A stretch of DNA of 64,000 nt from DATFVA01 sp963815785 (GCA_963815785.1 CAWFHZ010000022.1:1-64000), one strand, 5' to 3'. Positions 17,972-25,387 are shown, counted from the first letter of the stretch. Program-made: numbers and translations. Notes: generated by a model not told the origin, from the sequence alone.

Positions 17972-18700
17972 TTAAACAAAATTGCCGGCTTCTATTTTGT
18001 AAATATACATTCCGCTGTTAAGTTCAGAAGCGTTAAAATTTATTGTATGTGTGCCTGATTCCTTAAACTGGTTTACAAGTGTTCTAATTTCCTGCCCGAG
18101 TATGTTAAAGATCCTAAGCTTAACTATGCTGGCTTCGGGTAAATCGAAACGAATTGTTGTACTCGGATTAAATGGATTCGGATAATTCTGACTTAACTCA
18201 AATTTATTCGGAGTATTAAAATCAACTTCAATAGTTTTTGAGTATTCAAACTGACCGTCGTTATCTATCTGTTTTAATCTGTAAGAGTATTTTCCTGTGC
18301 TTACTTTGTCATCTACAAAAGAATAATCTTTTGGTGCGTTCGCATTTCCATTCCCATTTATAAAACCACTCTTTTCCCAAACAGTATTGTCAATTTGAAC
18401 TTGTTTCAGGATCTTTTTCTCAACTTCAAAACCATAATTGTTAACTTCAGTTGCTGTATTCCAGTTTAACTTAACTGTTGAACCGGTTGTAGTTGCTGAA
18501 AAGGTAGCTAGTTCCACCGGTAATGCAGAAAGACCATGTATCTCAATAGCTGCATCCCTCGCAAATAATTTGCCATCTATAGATGCATTTGCATTTTGTG
18601 TAATAGCCGTTAAAGCAAATATGTTTCCTTTAAAATCTCCATCAATAGTTGCTGAACTTCCAACTCCCGGAATAAACATTTGATGCCAAAGCACCGCCAT
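17972..18700 (-). CDS. C-terminal fragment of the ice-binding-like T9SS protein
   Basis: This is the longest open piece of the pseudogene at 17945-19305. It covers the end of the DUF3494 domain, a fibronectin-like segment (LPVELATFSATTTGSTVKLNW) and most of the type A sorting domain. It has no signal peptide of its own and stops nine codons short of the sorting domain's normal end. It is unlikely to yield a functional product. Confidence 0.5.
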   Translation of the reverse strand: MAVLWHQMFIPGVGSSATIDGDFKGNIFALTAITQNANASIDGKLFARDAAIEIHGLSALPVELATFSATTTGSTVKLNWNTATEVNNYGFEVEKKILKQVQIDNTVWEKSGFINGNGNANAPKDYSFVDDKVSTGKYSYRLKQIDNDGQFEYSKTIEVDFNTPNKFELSQNYPNPFNPSTTIRFDLPEASIVKLRIFNILGQEIRTLVNQFKESGTHTINFNASELNSGMYIYKIEAGNFV

Positions 18701-18779
18701 AAAAGCAATATGCTTCCTAAAGACGTTTTAAATGCTAATCCGGATCTCCAGAAATAAAGCTTCGGTTCATCTGATTTGG

Positions 18780-19232
18780 TTAAGGCTTTTCCGTATGAAA
18801 GTGAGGACTCCTGAACATAAACACGCGAACTAGAGTCAGCCAATCTAAGTCAGAGCCCGATGTAAAATTAGTATCAGCAACTAGCCCGGCTATGTTGCTA
18901 TAAGCAGATGCATAATCCGTTTGGGCTTGCGGTACTTCAGTGTTTATTCCGGTTGTTAAGGTTCCATCGACTGTTCCGGAATTGGTTAGGGTTGTTCCCC
19001 AAAGATCACCCGTCACATGTCCACTATTTGTCACAGTTACACCTCCAAGATTTCCATCTACATATCCAACGTTTGTTACTGTCGGACTGCCGACATTACC
19101 AGACACAGTTGCAGAAATAAAAATAGTAACGGCACTTCCAGCCAGAAGTTCAAAATCACCTGCAGATAATAAATCTACTGGTGAAGGATTAGGATATACT
19201 TTTTGAGAAAAGGTGCTGGGTATTACAGTCAA
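18780..19232 (-). CDS. N-terminal fragment of the ice-binding-like T9SS protein
   Basis: This open piece of the same pseudogene contains the start of the DUF3494-type beta-helix: repeated VTNSGHVTGDLWGTTLTNSG-like turns rich in Gly, Thr and Asn, then an AQTDYASAYSNIAG helix. It ends in an out-of-frame tail after DLDWLTL. The proteins of this family bind ice or act as adhesins; here the fragment would lack the rest of the fold. Confidence 0.4.
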   Translation of the reverse strand: MTVIPSTFSQKVYPNPSPVDLLSAGDFELLAGSAVTIFISATVSGNVGSPTVTNVGYVDGNLGGVTVTNSGHVTGDLWGTTLTNSGTVDGTLTTGINTEVPQAQTDYASAYSNIAGLVADTNFTSGSDLDWLTLVRVFMFRSPHFHTEKP

Positions 19233-19712
19233 AATAGCTATTACATAATTCCCAGTAATTGCAATATTGGTTAAATATATTTGAACGAGAAATTTGTTTG
19301 TTCATAGAAGTCTCCTTAAAAATAATCGGTTCTTAAAATAGGGATAAAGGTGTAAAGTGGTTGTTGAATACGCAATCGATCAAAAAGATGAAAGAGGCAC
19401 TACATTGTGTTTTGAAGAACCAGTTACCGATCAATTATTTGACATTTACCAAAAAGTCTCCGGTTTTAAATTGAATCAACTTCAAACCATACGCCACGCA
19501 ATACATCCGTTTTTTCTGATTAGGGGCACCGTGCCAGATATTATATAAAGCAGATGCGTACATAAGCCCATTCTGATAGTAATTACTACTGATGTCATTG
19601 GTTGACAAAATCTTAATAGATGAAGATATAAATACATCTTTTTTATTTCATTAAGGAAAGTTCTTTACTTAACCTGAAAACAGATTTATAGAGAAGCTTT
19701 ATAGAGTTTACA

Positions 19713-19741
19713 AAAAAAGGCTCAGTTACCTGAGCCTTTTT
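19713..19741. terminator. Rho-independent terminator, possibly bidirectional
   Basis: AGGCTCAG at 19718-19725 pairs with CTGAGCCT at 19730-19737 around a short loop, with an A run before and a T run after. It lies downstream of the minus-strand dihydrofolate-reductase-like gene and could stop transcription leaving the cassette-like island. The stretch 19306-19712 holds no supportable gene; a 63-codon plus-strand frame at 19357-19548 shows no recognisable domain. Confidence 0.75.
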
Positions 19742-19820
19742 GAAATTGTTTCCGCTGCTGCGGATTTATTTTATTTGAACACTGCTAAATACTATTTTAT
19801 TTTGTATTCAGTTCTCTTGT

Positions 19821-19865
19821 CTTTTTACTTACCTGTCAGCCTATGGCTGATTAAAGAGATTAGGT
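19821..19865 (-). repeat. Cassette-boundary repeat, copy 1
   Basis: The block CTTTTTACTTACCTGTC, then TATGGCTGATTAAAGAGAT and TAGGTG, recurs at 20632-20696 and, shortened, at 22991-23017. In all three cases it sits at the 3' end of a minus-strand gene and closes with ATTAGGT or GTTAGGT. Here the heptamer is ATTAGGT at 19859-19865 and it overlaps the stop codon of the adjacent gene. Confidence 0.6.
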
Positions 19866-20513
19866 GTTAATTGATTTTTTTATAATCAGATGCATTGCCT
19901 TATCACTTGAAATATGTTTAATACATTTATATCCCAAAGATGTGAGATCCAAATTCAAATAAAGATTTTCACCGCTTCCTAAAATTACAGGGGATACAAC
20001 TAAATGTAATTCATCTATTAATTGAGCCATAAGATATTGACGAATTGTATTAACACCTCCACCAAGTCTTACATCTTTGCCATTTGCAGAATCAAAAGCT
20101 TTTTCAAGGGCGGCATTAATCCCCTCTGTTATAAAATGAAAAGTAGTCCCGCCTTCCATTTCAATAGATTCCCGTTTATGATTGGTTAAAATGAATACTG
20201 GAAAATGGTAAGGAGGATTATCACCCCACCATCCTTTCCAATTGGTATTAGGCGTGCCGCGATACGGACTAAACATATTACGCCCCATAATCCATGCACC
20301 AATATTCTTAAATCCATTTTCTGCAAATTCATTATCAACTCCGGAGGTGCCTTCATTCATTCCAAGTACTTTTTGTTGAAAGGTCTTTGTAGGGTAAAAC
20401 CACTGGTGAAGCTCTTGACCCCTTTTCCCCAGAGGATTCTCAAGACTTTGATTTGGTCCTGCACCATATCCATCGATTGAAATTGCAAAACTTTCAACAC
20501 GTAATTTTTGCAT
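19860..20513 (-). CDS. Dihydrofolate reductase family protein (RibD C-terminal-like)
   Basis: This 217-residue protein has the RibD_C/DHFR-like fold. It starts VESFAISIDGYGAGPNQS, followed by AWIMGRNMFSP, PVFILTNHKRESIEMEGGT, then the nucleotide-binding block DVRLGGGVNTIRQYLMAQLIDELHLVVSPVILGSGENLY split over two strands. Such stand-alone proteins are NAD(P)H-dependent reductases of unknown substrate and not classical folate enzymes. The stop codon falls in the repeat boundary heptamer. Its isolated placement between two such boundaries, on the same strand as the neighbouring island genes, suggests it arrived as a mobile cassette. Confidence 0.88.
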   Translation of the reverse strand: MQKLRVESFAISIDGYGAGPNQSLENPLGKRGQELHQWFYPTKTFQQKVLGMNEGTSGVDNEFAENGFKNIGAWIMGRNMFSPYRGTPNTNWKGWWGDNPPYHFPVFILTNHKRESIEMEGGTTFHFITEGINAALEKAFDSANGKDVRLGGGVNTIRQYLMAQLIDELHLVVSPVILGSGENLYLNLDLTSLGYKCIKHISSDKAMHLIIKKSINT

Positions 20514-20581
20514 AAATAGGCTCCATTATATTTGAATTACTACAAAACGACTTGCCGATAATTATTAAAAATTTATTTAAT

Positions 20582-20695
20582 AGAACTTTTTTACAAATTA
20601 TTTTTGTCACTGGATTATTTTATTTACTTGGCTTTTTACTTACCTGTCTGCTTTATCTGCCTTTGGCAGACTATGGCTGATTAAAGATGTTAGGT
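20582..20695 (-). repeat. Cassette-boundary repeat, copy 2 (long form)
   Basis: The long repeat starts TAGAACTTTTTTACAAAT, contains ATTTTTGTC and GGATTATTTTATT, continues through CTTTTTACTTACCTGTC and ends GATTAAAGAT-GTTAGGT (heptamer 20689-20695). Most of it aligns with copy 3 (22941-23017). Relative to copy 1 it carries an extra hairpin-forming piece (CTGCCTTTGGCAG, about 20657-20669). Confidence 0.6.
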
Positions 20696-20718
20696 GCGTT
20701 TGCTATTATTATTATATT

Positions 20719-21291
20719 TTATCTCAAAGACCATTCTTGAATTTGTTCAGGAAAATTATTTCCAGCTTCCGTGTATGTTCTAATTTTCCCTTCTTCTCTA
20801 ATCCCAACGTACATAATATTTTTAGACATATCTAAGGCAATGATGAAATTTGTCATATTGCAATTATGAGCTTCACAAGCACTTGCTACAAATATATTGT
20901 TTTTTATTTCCATCGGGGTTTCTACAGCCCAAGTTTTCTTTAAAAAGAAGAATCTACTATCCCCAATTAAATTCTTTAATCTTTTCTTAATGATTGAATT
21001 ATCAAGAAGTTTTACTTCATATGGATATTTGCCATTAAATTTTTTTAGGAAATCTATATCATTTGAATTTGTATCCTCAGATATTTTCTGTTCCTTAGTT
21101 TTATTTTTCTGATTTGATGACTGTTGATTTAATACTGACTCCTTTTTTAAGAGTTCATTCTCCTTTTTAAGAAGTTCATTTTCCTTCTGTAATAATTTCT
21201 TTTCCTTTTCATCGAATTTATTTTGATTGCAAGAAGTAAAAAGAATTATTGTCACTAATAACATTAAAAATGATGTGGTATGATTTCTCAT
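20719..21291 (-). CDS. Hypothetical lipoprotein with coiled coil
   Basis: The signal ends in a lipobox (ILFTSC, Cys21). Residues 25-55 form a Lys/Glu/Leu coiled coil with the unit KENELLK repeated. The C-terminal 110 residues are a compact domain containing SACEAHNCNMTNF with two cysteines and KNIMYVGIREEGKIRTY. That domain looks like a small inhibitor-type or lysozyme-inhibitor-like fold, although I cannot assign a family. The gene lies alone between the inverted heptamers at 20689 and 21346, i.e. as a single-gene segment of the island. A location in the periplasm or outer membrane is inferred. Confidence 0.7.
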   Translation of the reverse strand: MRNHTTSFLMLLVTIILFTSCNQNKFDEKEKKLLQKENELLKKENELLKKESVLNQQSSNQKNKTKEQKISEDTNSNDIDFLKKFNGKYPYEVKLLDNSIIKKRLKNLIGDSRFFFLKKTWAVETPMEIKNNIFVASACEAHNCNMTNFIIALDMSKNIMYVGIREEGKIRTYTEAGNNFPEQIQEWSLR

Positions 21292-21342
21292 ATTTTATTG
21301 CCTTTAATTAATATTATTCAACTGTTCTTTATTACTTACTTA

Positions 21343-21352
21343 CGCACCTAAC
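21343..21352 (-). other. Inverted boundary heptamer (ACCTAAC) of the lipoprotein segment
   Basis: CGCACCTAAC here is the exact inverse complement of GTTAGGTGCG at 20689-20698, so the lipoprotein gene is framed by a 10-bp inverted pair. The core ACCTAAC fits the RYYYAAC/GTTRRRY consensus of integron attC core sites. The rest of 21353-21483 has no open frame. It contains AGTTGCAATTAAAGCG next to the core, which resembles the inner box of some attC sites, but I cannot show the full fold. Confidence 0.45.
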
Positions 21353-21718
21353 GGAGTTGCAATTAAAGCGCCGCCAAGAAAAACAATGCTACAATTGCAA
21401 ACTACCATTTTGTTTTAAATCTATTTTGTTAACTCAATCTAACTTACACAACAAAATAATTCTGAAAAACGAGTGCCGATAACCACATCAAACGACCCCA
21501 TCGAAGAGGCAGTCAGCTTGAGTCCACAATGATCGCGTTGCCATCATGTTTTTATTTAATGACAAACTCTTATTTAAATAATATACTCCTGGAATTCCGT
21601 TCAAAATAGCTCTTTTCACGAGTAAATTTTACCTTGTCATTAGCAGGCACGTGATATTTCCAATAAGTAAAAAGTTAAGTTTATCCATAAACCTTAATTT
21701 AACTTTTGGAGGTATCAT

Positions 21719-22735
21719 ATGTATTACACAGGTATCGATCTTCATAAATTTACTTCTTACCTAACTACTGTTGATTCTACTGGGGCTATCATTAAACAGG
21801 AAAACCTGAAAAACGTTGCTCACAACTTTGTTCAGTATTTCCATTCAATTCCCGGAGAACATCAGGCTACAGTTGAATCTACTATGACCTGGTACTGGCT
21901 GAATGATCTTCTCTCCTCTATGAACATTCCTCTGGTCCTTGCTCACGCCAAGTATGTTAAAGCTATTGCTTATGCAAAAGTGAAAACAGATAAAGTAGAC
22001 TCTCACACTCTTGCTCAACTACTCCGTTTAAACTTTATTCCTGCTGCTCATAAAATCTCTGCCGAAAACCGACTGCTTCGGGATGCTCTTAGAGCAAGGC
22101 TTAAAATAGTACAGAGGCATACTTCCGTTACTAATTCTATGCAGCTCCTTCTTGCTAAATACAATTTTGAGTCTCCAACAGAGCTGTCTGGTATCCCTAA
22201 ATTTCAATATGAACAGCTAACGGAAGTTGAAGCTCTGCTTAGTGAGCAAACCCTTAATCTTGAAAAACAACTCTATCCTTTTCTTATTCCTAATGATGAT
22301 ATTCAACGTCTTCTCTGGATCCCGGGCATCGGTAAGATGAATGCCTTTACCATTCTGCTGGAAATCGATGACATCAACCGTTTCCCTGACGTTAAGAACT
22401 TCTTCTCATATTGCCGACTTGTTCCATCTGCCCGTAACTCTGGTGGTAAATCAAAACAGCGCTCATCTAAAGACGGAAATAAATATCTCAAGGTTGCTTT
22501 CAGTGATGCTGCCGTTCATGCTGTACAATATTACCCGGTTATCAGAAATTACAACAACAGTTTAATAAGAAAGAAAAACAAACAGATAGCTAAAACCATA
22601 ATTGCAAAAGAGATTGCTGAGATCGTTTTCCACGTTCTGAAAAATAAATCTGATTTTAACAACACTTTCAAAGGTCGTCAGCTCGAACATAAGAAGTCTC
22701 TGCAATGGCCGCGTGTTGTAAGCCCGAACGCCTAA
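21719..22735 (+). CDS. IS110 family transposase (DEDD/serine recombinase)
   Basis: This 338-residue transposase has the N-terminal RuvC-like DEDD domain, with Asp7 (YTGIDLH), Glu53 (ATVEST) and Asp91/Asp94 (KTDKVDSHTLAQLL). The C-terminal Tnp20 domain has the helix-hairpin IPGIGKMNAFTILLEI, then LVPSARNSGGKSKQ and KDGNKYLKVAFSDAA. The catalytic serine lies in the SARNSGGK region. In this family, recombination is directed by a structured 'bridge' RNA from the element's non-coding end. The start ATG follows a strong GGAGG six bases upstream. The gene is full length with no frameshift, so the element may be active. It is the only plus-strand gene in the island. Confidence 0.95.
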   Translation: MYYTGIDLHKFTSYLTTVDSTGAIIKQENLKNVAHNFVQYFHSIPGEHQATVESTMTWYWLNDLLSSMNIPLVLAHAKYVKAIAYAKVKTDKVDSHTLAQLLRLNFIPAAHKISAENRLLRDALRARLKIVQRHTSVTNSMQLLLAKYNFESPTELSGIPKFQYEQLTEVEALLSEQTLNLEKQLYPFLIPNDDIQRLLWIPGIGKMNAFTILLEIDDINRFPDVKNFFSYCRLVPSARNSGGKSKQRSSKDGNKYLKVAFSDAAVHAVQYYPVIRNYNNSLIRKKNKQIAKTIIAKEIAEIVFHVLKNKSDFNNTFKGRQLEHKKSLQWPRVVSPNA

Positions 22736-22738
22736 CTG

Positions 22739-22895
22739 ATTAGCCTCAACGCATAATCGTGCCGCGGGATTGGGAAACAACACGCTTGCCTTATAAATAT
22801 CTGGAATTGTCCTGGTTTTATCAGGTCAGCTATTCACGTTCGTGATTAGTAAGTCCGGAAAGAGGTTTGGTTGCCATCTGGTAATTGAATAGATA
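22739..22895 (+). ncRNA. Candidate bridge-RNA-containing non-coding end of the IS110 element
   Basis: This non-coding end of the element contains several small hairpins, such as CCTG at 22811-22814 with CAGG at 22822-22825, and TCACG-TT-CGTGA at 22834-22845. It is G+C-richer than its surroundings. IS110 elements encode a bridge RNA in one non-coding end: upstream in the IS110 group, downstream in the IS1111 group. The upstream end (21484-21718) is the other candidate and I cannot decide between them by eye. Confidence 0.3.
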
Positions 22896-22940
22896 TTATC
22901 GGCAGCAGTTGTTATCAGAATCAGAAGATCAATTTATCAA

Positions 22941-23017
22941 AGAACTTTTTTTAACAAACTATTTTTGTGCAGGATTACTTTATTCGCTTGACTTTTTACT
23001 TATTAAAGAGGTTAGGT
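22941..23017 (-). repeat. Cassette-boundary repeat, copy 3 (short form)
   Basis: It starts AGAACTTTTTTTAACAAACT, then ATTTTTGTGCAGGATTACTT and GCTTGACTTTTTACTTATTAAAGAG, and ends in GTTAGGT (23011-23017). It aligns with copy 2 along its length apart from a deletion of the ACCTGTC...TGGCTG part. It lies directly after the stop codon of the minus-strand gene at 23024 and next to the right end of the IS110 element. Confidence 0.6.
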
Positions 23018-23023
23018 TACTTT

Positions 23024-23410
23024 TTATTTACCAAACGCATAAGCCCGAACTTGACTTTGGATTTTACCATTTAATAATTTCACTTCATCAAATTGCAAAG
23101 ACATAGTTGCTGTTTCTTTGGACTCAAAATATTTTTTAGTAGTTTTAGTCCAAGAGTCTCCAGCTTGATAAACTGTTGCTTTAAAAACAATATCTCCATT
23201 GCCGCCATCATTTCGTATGTCCGCTTCAACCTTAACACTATATTCAAATAATCTAGTAGATGAATCATTAAAATTTGAACTAACAACAACTGGATTCGGG
23301 GGATAAACAATTTTAAATATGGTTTGATAATTTGTAACGACAAGAATAACTACAATTGTTATTACAATTGTGATAATAATTATAGGCAGATTGCTTTTGT
23401 TAGAACTCAT
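23024..23410 (-). CDS. Hypothetical protein with N-terminal membrane anchor
   Basis: Residues 8-27 (LPIIIITIVITIVVILVVT) form a transmembrane anchor. The remaining 100 residues look like a single beta-sandwich domain (VVVSSNFNDSSTRLFEYSVKVEADIRN split over strands, then DIVFKATVYQAGDSW and TMSLQFDEVKLLNGK). The pattern resembles small FxLYD or immunoglobulin-like extracytoplasmic domains, but no family is certain. It follows the lipoprotein gene at 23427 by 16 bp on the same strand, so the two form one unit inside the segment bounded by the heptamers at 23011 and 23930. Confidence 0.7.
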   Translation of the reverse strand: MSSNKSNLPIIIITIVITIVVILVVTNYQTIFKIVYPPNPVVVSSNFNDSSTRLFEYSVKVEADIRNDGGNGDIVFKATVYQAGDSWTKTTKKYFESKETATMSLQFDEVKLLNGKIQSQVRAYAFGK

Positions 23411-23426
23411 TTTATAAATACCTCCT

Positions 23427-23870
23427 TCATCTTGTTGTTCTACCTACAACTCCCATAATATCTGTCTTAATTGTTTCCAATAATCTATCGTCAAAGCCAA
23501 CAATCCATTGGTCAGAATCAAGATAATTTGCTTCTGTTTTAATATCTACATTTTTACCATTAGCTGAAAACTTTACGATTGCACGCACTCTATAATTCTC
23601 CGTTCTTTGACCAACTTTCCACCAAGTATAAATCCAAGATGTTCTAACATAACCACCATCTTTAGAAATCATTTCTAATTCAAATTTCTTTGCTAAAACA
23701 TCAACTACTTGAGACCAAGCAGATTCAGCATCCAAATTTTCTCTTATTTCAATACTAGTCCAGCCGGGTTCATAAGATTGAATGAATGACCCAGGCGCAG
23801 AGGAACATCCAATAAAAGTGAATAAAATTACTATAGTAGTAATTACTGTAAAAAAGTAGAATTTTCTCAT
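23427..23870 (-). CDS. Hypothetical lipoprotein
   Basis: A lipobox (LFTFIGCSSAPG, Cys at about residue 22) is followed by a 125-residue domain with ESAWSQVVDVLAKKFELEMISKDG-like helix and strand pattern, then YVRTSWIYTWWKVG and NYRVRAIVKFSANGKNVDI. Together these resemble small outer-membrane lipoproteins with a BamC- or DUF4136-like fold, but I cannot name a family. It is the first gene of a two-gene unit with the membrane-anchored protein at 23024. No promoter consensus is evident in front of it. Confidence 0.7.
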   Translation of the reverse strand: MRKFYFFTVITTIVILFTFIGCSSAPGSFIQSYEPGWTSIEIRENLDAESAWSQVVDVLAKKFELEMISKDGGYVRTSWIYTWWKVGQRTENYRVRAIVKFSANGKNVDIKTEANYLDSDQWIVGFDDRLLETIKTDIMGVVGRTTR

Positions 23871-23929
23871 TTAGCTATCCTTTCTATTAAATTAAAATAT
23901 ATTCCAAGAATTAAGCCACAATATTAGTA

Positions 23930-23936
23930 GCCTAAC
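23930..23936 (-). other. Inverted boundary heptamer (GCCTAAC) of the two-gene segment
   Basis: GCCTAAC here fits RYYYAAC and faces GTTAGGT at 23011-23017, so the two hypothetical genes are enclosed by an inverted heptamer pair, as at 20689/21346. It is 59 bp before the lipoprotein ATG on that strand. The following 190 bp (23937-24125) have no open frame. Confidence 0.4.
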
Positions 23937-24125
23937 TATTACTTATGCTGATTTTGCGGTCAGCAATTCGGCAGATTTTCCTGAGATAAATTCTCATATA
24001 TAATCCGGGGGTGCTGTCTGTATGTTTTATCCACGGTCTGCATTCCCTATAAAACCCGCAATTATTTTTACCTTTTGCAACTTACTTTTTCTGTTTTAAT
24101 AAATCAATAAAAAACTAAAAACCTC

Positions 24126-24419
24126 ATTGCAGACTTTTACAATACTACCCGAAAGCTTACCTGTCCTATTGCAGATAATTACAATGCCTCCTGAAAGGTT
24201 TCATGTCCTATTGCAGATAATTACAATGCCATCTGAAAGTTTTCATGTCCTATTGCAGATATTTACAATGCCGTCTGAAAGGTTTCATGTCCTGTTGCAG
24301 ATATTTACAATACCTGCCGGAAGTTTTCATGCCCTATTGTAAATATTTACAATGCCCCCTGAAAAGTTTCGGGTGCCTTTGCAAACTTTTACAATGCTAT
24401 TTGTAAAATTTTAAGGCTG
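24126..24419. repeat. Tandem array of seven 42-bp repeats with an internal palindrome
   Basis: Seven consecutive 42-bp units begin at 24126, 24168, 24210, 24252, 24294, 24336 and 24378. Each starts (A/G/T)TTG, contains a version of ATTGTAAATATTTACAAT and is followed by a less conserved CC-TCTGAAAG-TTTCATGTCCT part. Unit 6 has the palindrome perfect; others carry TTGCAGATAATTACAA or TTGCAGATATTTACAA. Units 2-5 are the most alike and the ends are degenerate. The period equals about four helical turns. An open frame runs through it only because 42 is divisible by three. The flanks 23937-24125 and 24420-24615 hold no gene. Confidence 0.9.
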
Positions 24420-24615
24420 TTTCGGGCTATCATGCCTACCTCTTTTAAAGGTTATACAATCCTAGAAAATAAATACTTTATTCTGCTCCCTGTCAGAAGT
24501 GAATCCTAACCATCACCCCGTGAAATCAAAGTCTTATTCTTTTGTAAAATTAAAATATTTATGTTTAACCGGCAATCAATTTCTATTAGTATTTCAGTTT
24601 ATTATTAGCACAAAA

Positions 24616-25329
24616 CTAATTGAGCCCGGTATTCTGTTTCTGCTTTCTTTCCAGAAGCATTGCAATGTACCACCAGAGTAATGCCCAGCTTATTCCCGCA
24701 ACCCATCCTGCAACAACGTCGGTTGGATAGTGAACACCGATATATACCCTGCTTAATCCAATTAAAAAAGTAAGAAGCAATGCAACAGAAATAATATAGA
24801 TTTTTACTTTCCTGTTTTCTTCAATTCTTGTTAGCAAAGTTGCCTGTGTTAAATAAACAATTGCCGACATCATTGAATGACCGCTGGGAAAACTGAGTGA
24901 ATTTTCCTCAAGCAAATGTGTTACTACAGTCGGTCTTGTCCGCCCTATAAATTCTTTTAATCCGGCAACCATTAATGCTCCACCAACCGTTGCAATAAGA
25001 ACAATCCACAGCCAGTAATATTTTTTTTGCAGAAACAGGTAGCCTGCAACTATAATTGTAAACAGGATAATTACAGTTGCGCTCCCAAGCGAAGTTATGT
25101 CTTTCATAGCGTCTGTTACCCAGCCGGGAAAAGCAGGCAGAGAAACATTACCCGGTTCACGGAGAGATTTTAAAATGTAATTATCAAATGACTGTGTTTC
25201 ACCCTCAGCTACTTCATTTGCAATGCTGATGAAAATAAGCATTCCGGCGGCAACAGAAAGCACAGCCAATAATAATTTGATTTCATTTAATCCTGTTTTC
25301 TTAATAAAATTATCGAATTTCATCTGCAT
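24616..25329 (-). CDS. PAP2 superfamily membrane phosphatase
   Basis: This integral membrane lipid phosphatase of the PAP2 family carries the three signature motifs: KEFIGRTRP (motif 1), SFPSGHSM (motif 2) and SRVYIGVHYPTDVVAG (motif 3, with the catalytic His). Six hydrophobic segments surround them. Likely substrates are phosphatidate, phosphatidylglycerol phosphate or undecaprenyl pyrophosphate, dephosphorylated on the periplasmic face. At 237 residues it is of normal size. It is divergent from the AMP nucleosidase gene, with 58 bp between starts. Confidence 0.95.
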   Translation of the reverse strand: MQMKFDNFIKKTGLNEIKLLLAVLSVAAGMLIFISIANEVAEGETQSFDNYILKSLREPGNVSLPAFPGWVTDAMKDITSLGSATVIILFTIIVAGYLFLQKKYYWLWIVLIATVGGALMVAGLKEFIGRTRPTVVTHLLEENSLSFPSGHSMMSAIVYLTQATLLTRIEENRKVKIYIISVALLLTFLIGLSRVYIGVHYPTDVVAGWVAGISWALLWWYIAMLLERKQKQNTGLN

Positions 25330-25387
25330 AGATTATCCCGGATTTTTTATAACTTTAATTTGTTAAAGATCATCAATTATAAGATAT

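Larger units (their letters stand above)
17945..19305 (-). pseudogene. Broken secreted ice-binding-like (DUF3494) protein with T9SS domain
   Basis: The locus reads as one decayed gene. From ATG 19305 (ribosome binding site AAGGAG) the frame must change near 19265 to reach a signal-like segment and the DUF3494 start (SAGDFELLAGSAVTIF; 18780-19232). Another change near 18830 reaches SSLSYGKALTKSDEPKLYF in the second frame, and a third near 18700 reaches the domain's end (GDFKGNIFALTAITQNANAS) and the T9SS sorting domain with SQNYPNPFNPSTTIRF. A stop at 17972-17974 then cuts the last nine codons (TRKMTLLK) of the sorting domain. Three frame changes plus a nonsense codon make an inactive gene very likely. 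Confidence 0.75.
21484..22895 (+). mobile_element. IS110-family insertion sequence
   Basis: One transposase gene with about 235 bp of non-coding DNA before it and about 160 bp after it. The total is about 1.4 kb, normal for the IS110 family, which has no terminal inverted repeats of the usual kind. I set the ends where TGCCGATAA (21474-21482) and TTATCGGCA (22896-22904) face each other. The sequence outside on the right matches the cassette-boundary repeat (copy 3), and AAAACGA-TGCCGATAA on the left also occurs at 20545-20561 without an element. The ends are inferred to within about 10 bp. Confidence 0.7.

Noticed and set aside
19357..19548. 63-codon plus-strand frame before the cassette-like island
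   Set aside because: No recognisable domain, a poor start context, and a neighbour that is a decayed pseudogene; it may be a remnant but I cannot support a gene.
19859..23936. A complete integron
   Set aside because: No integrase gene or attI site is in the window, and the inner boxes of the boundary repeats do not pair by eye; I report only a cassette-like arrangement.
24127..24342. Open frame of 71 codons through the 42-bp repeats, with a 14-residue repeated peptide
   Set aside because: 42 is divisible by three, so an open repeat stays open by chance; there is no ribosome binding site and the sequence drift between units follows the palindrome and not codon positions.
24126..24419. CRISPR array
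   Set aside because: The 42-bp units are contiguous and similar over their full length, with no unique spacers, and no cas gene is nearby.
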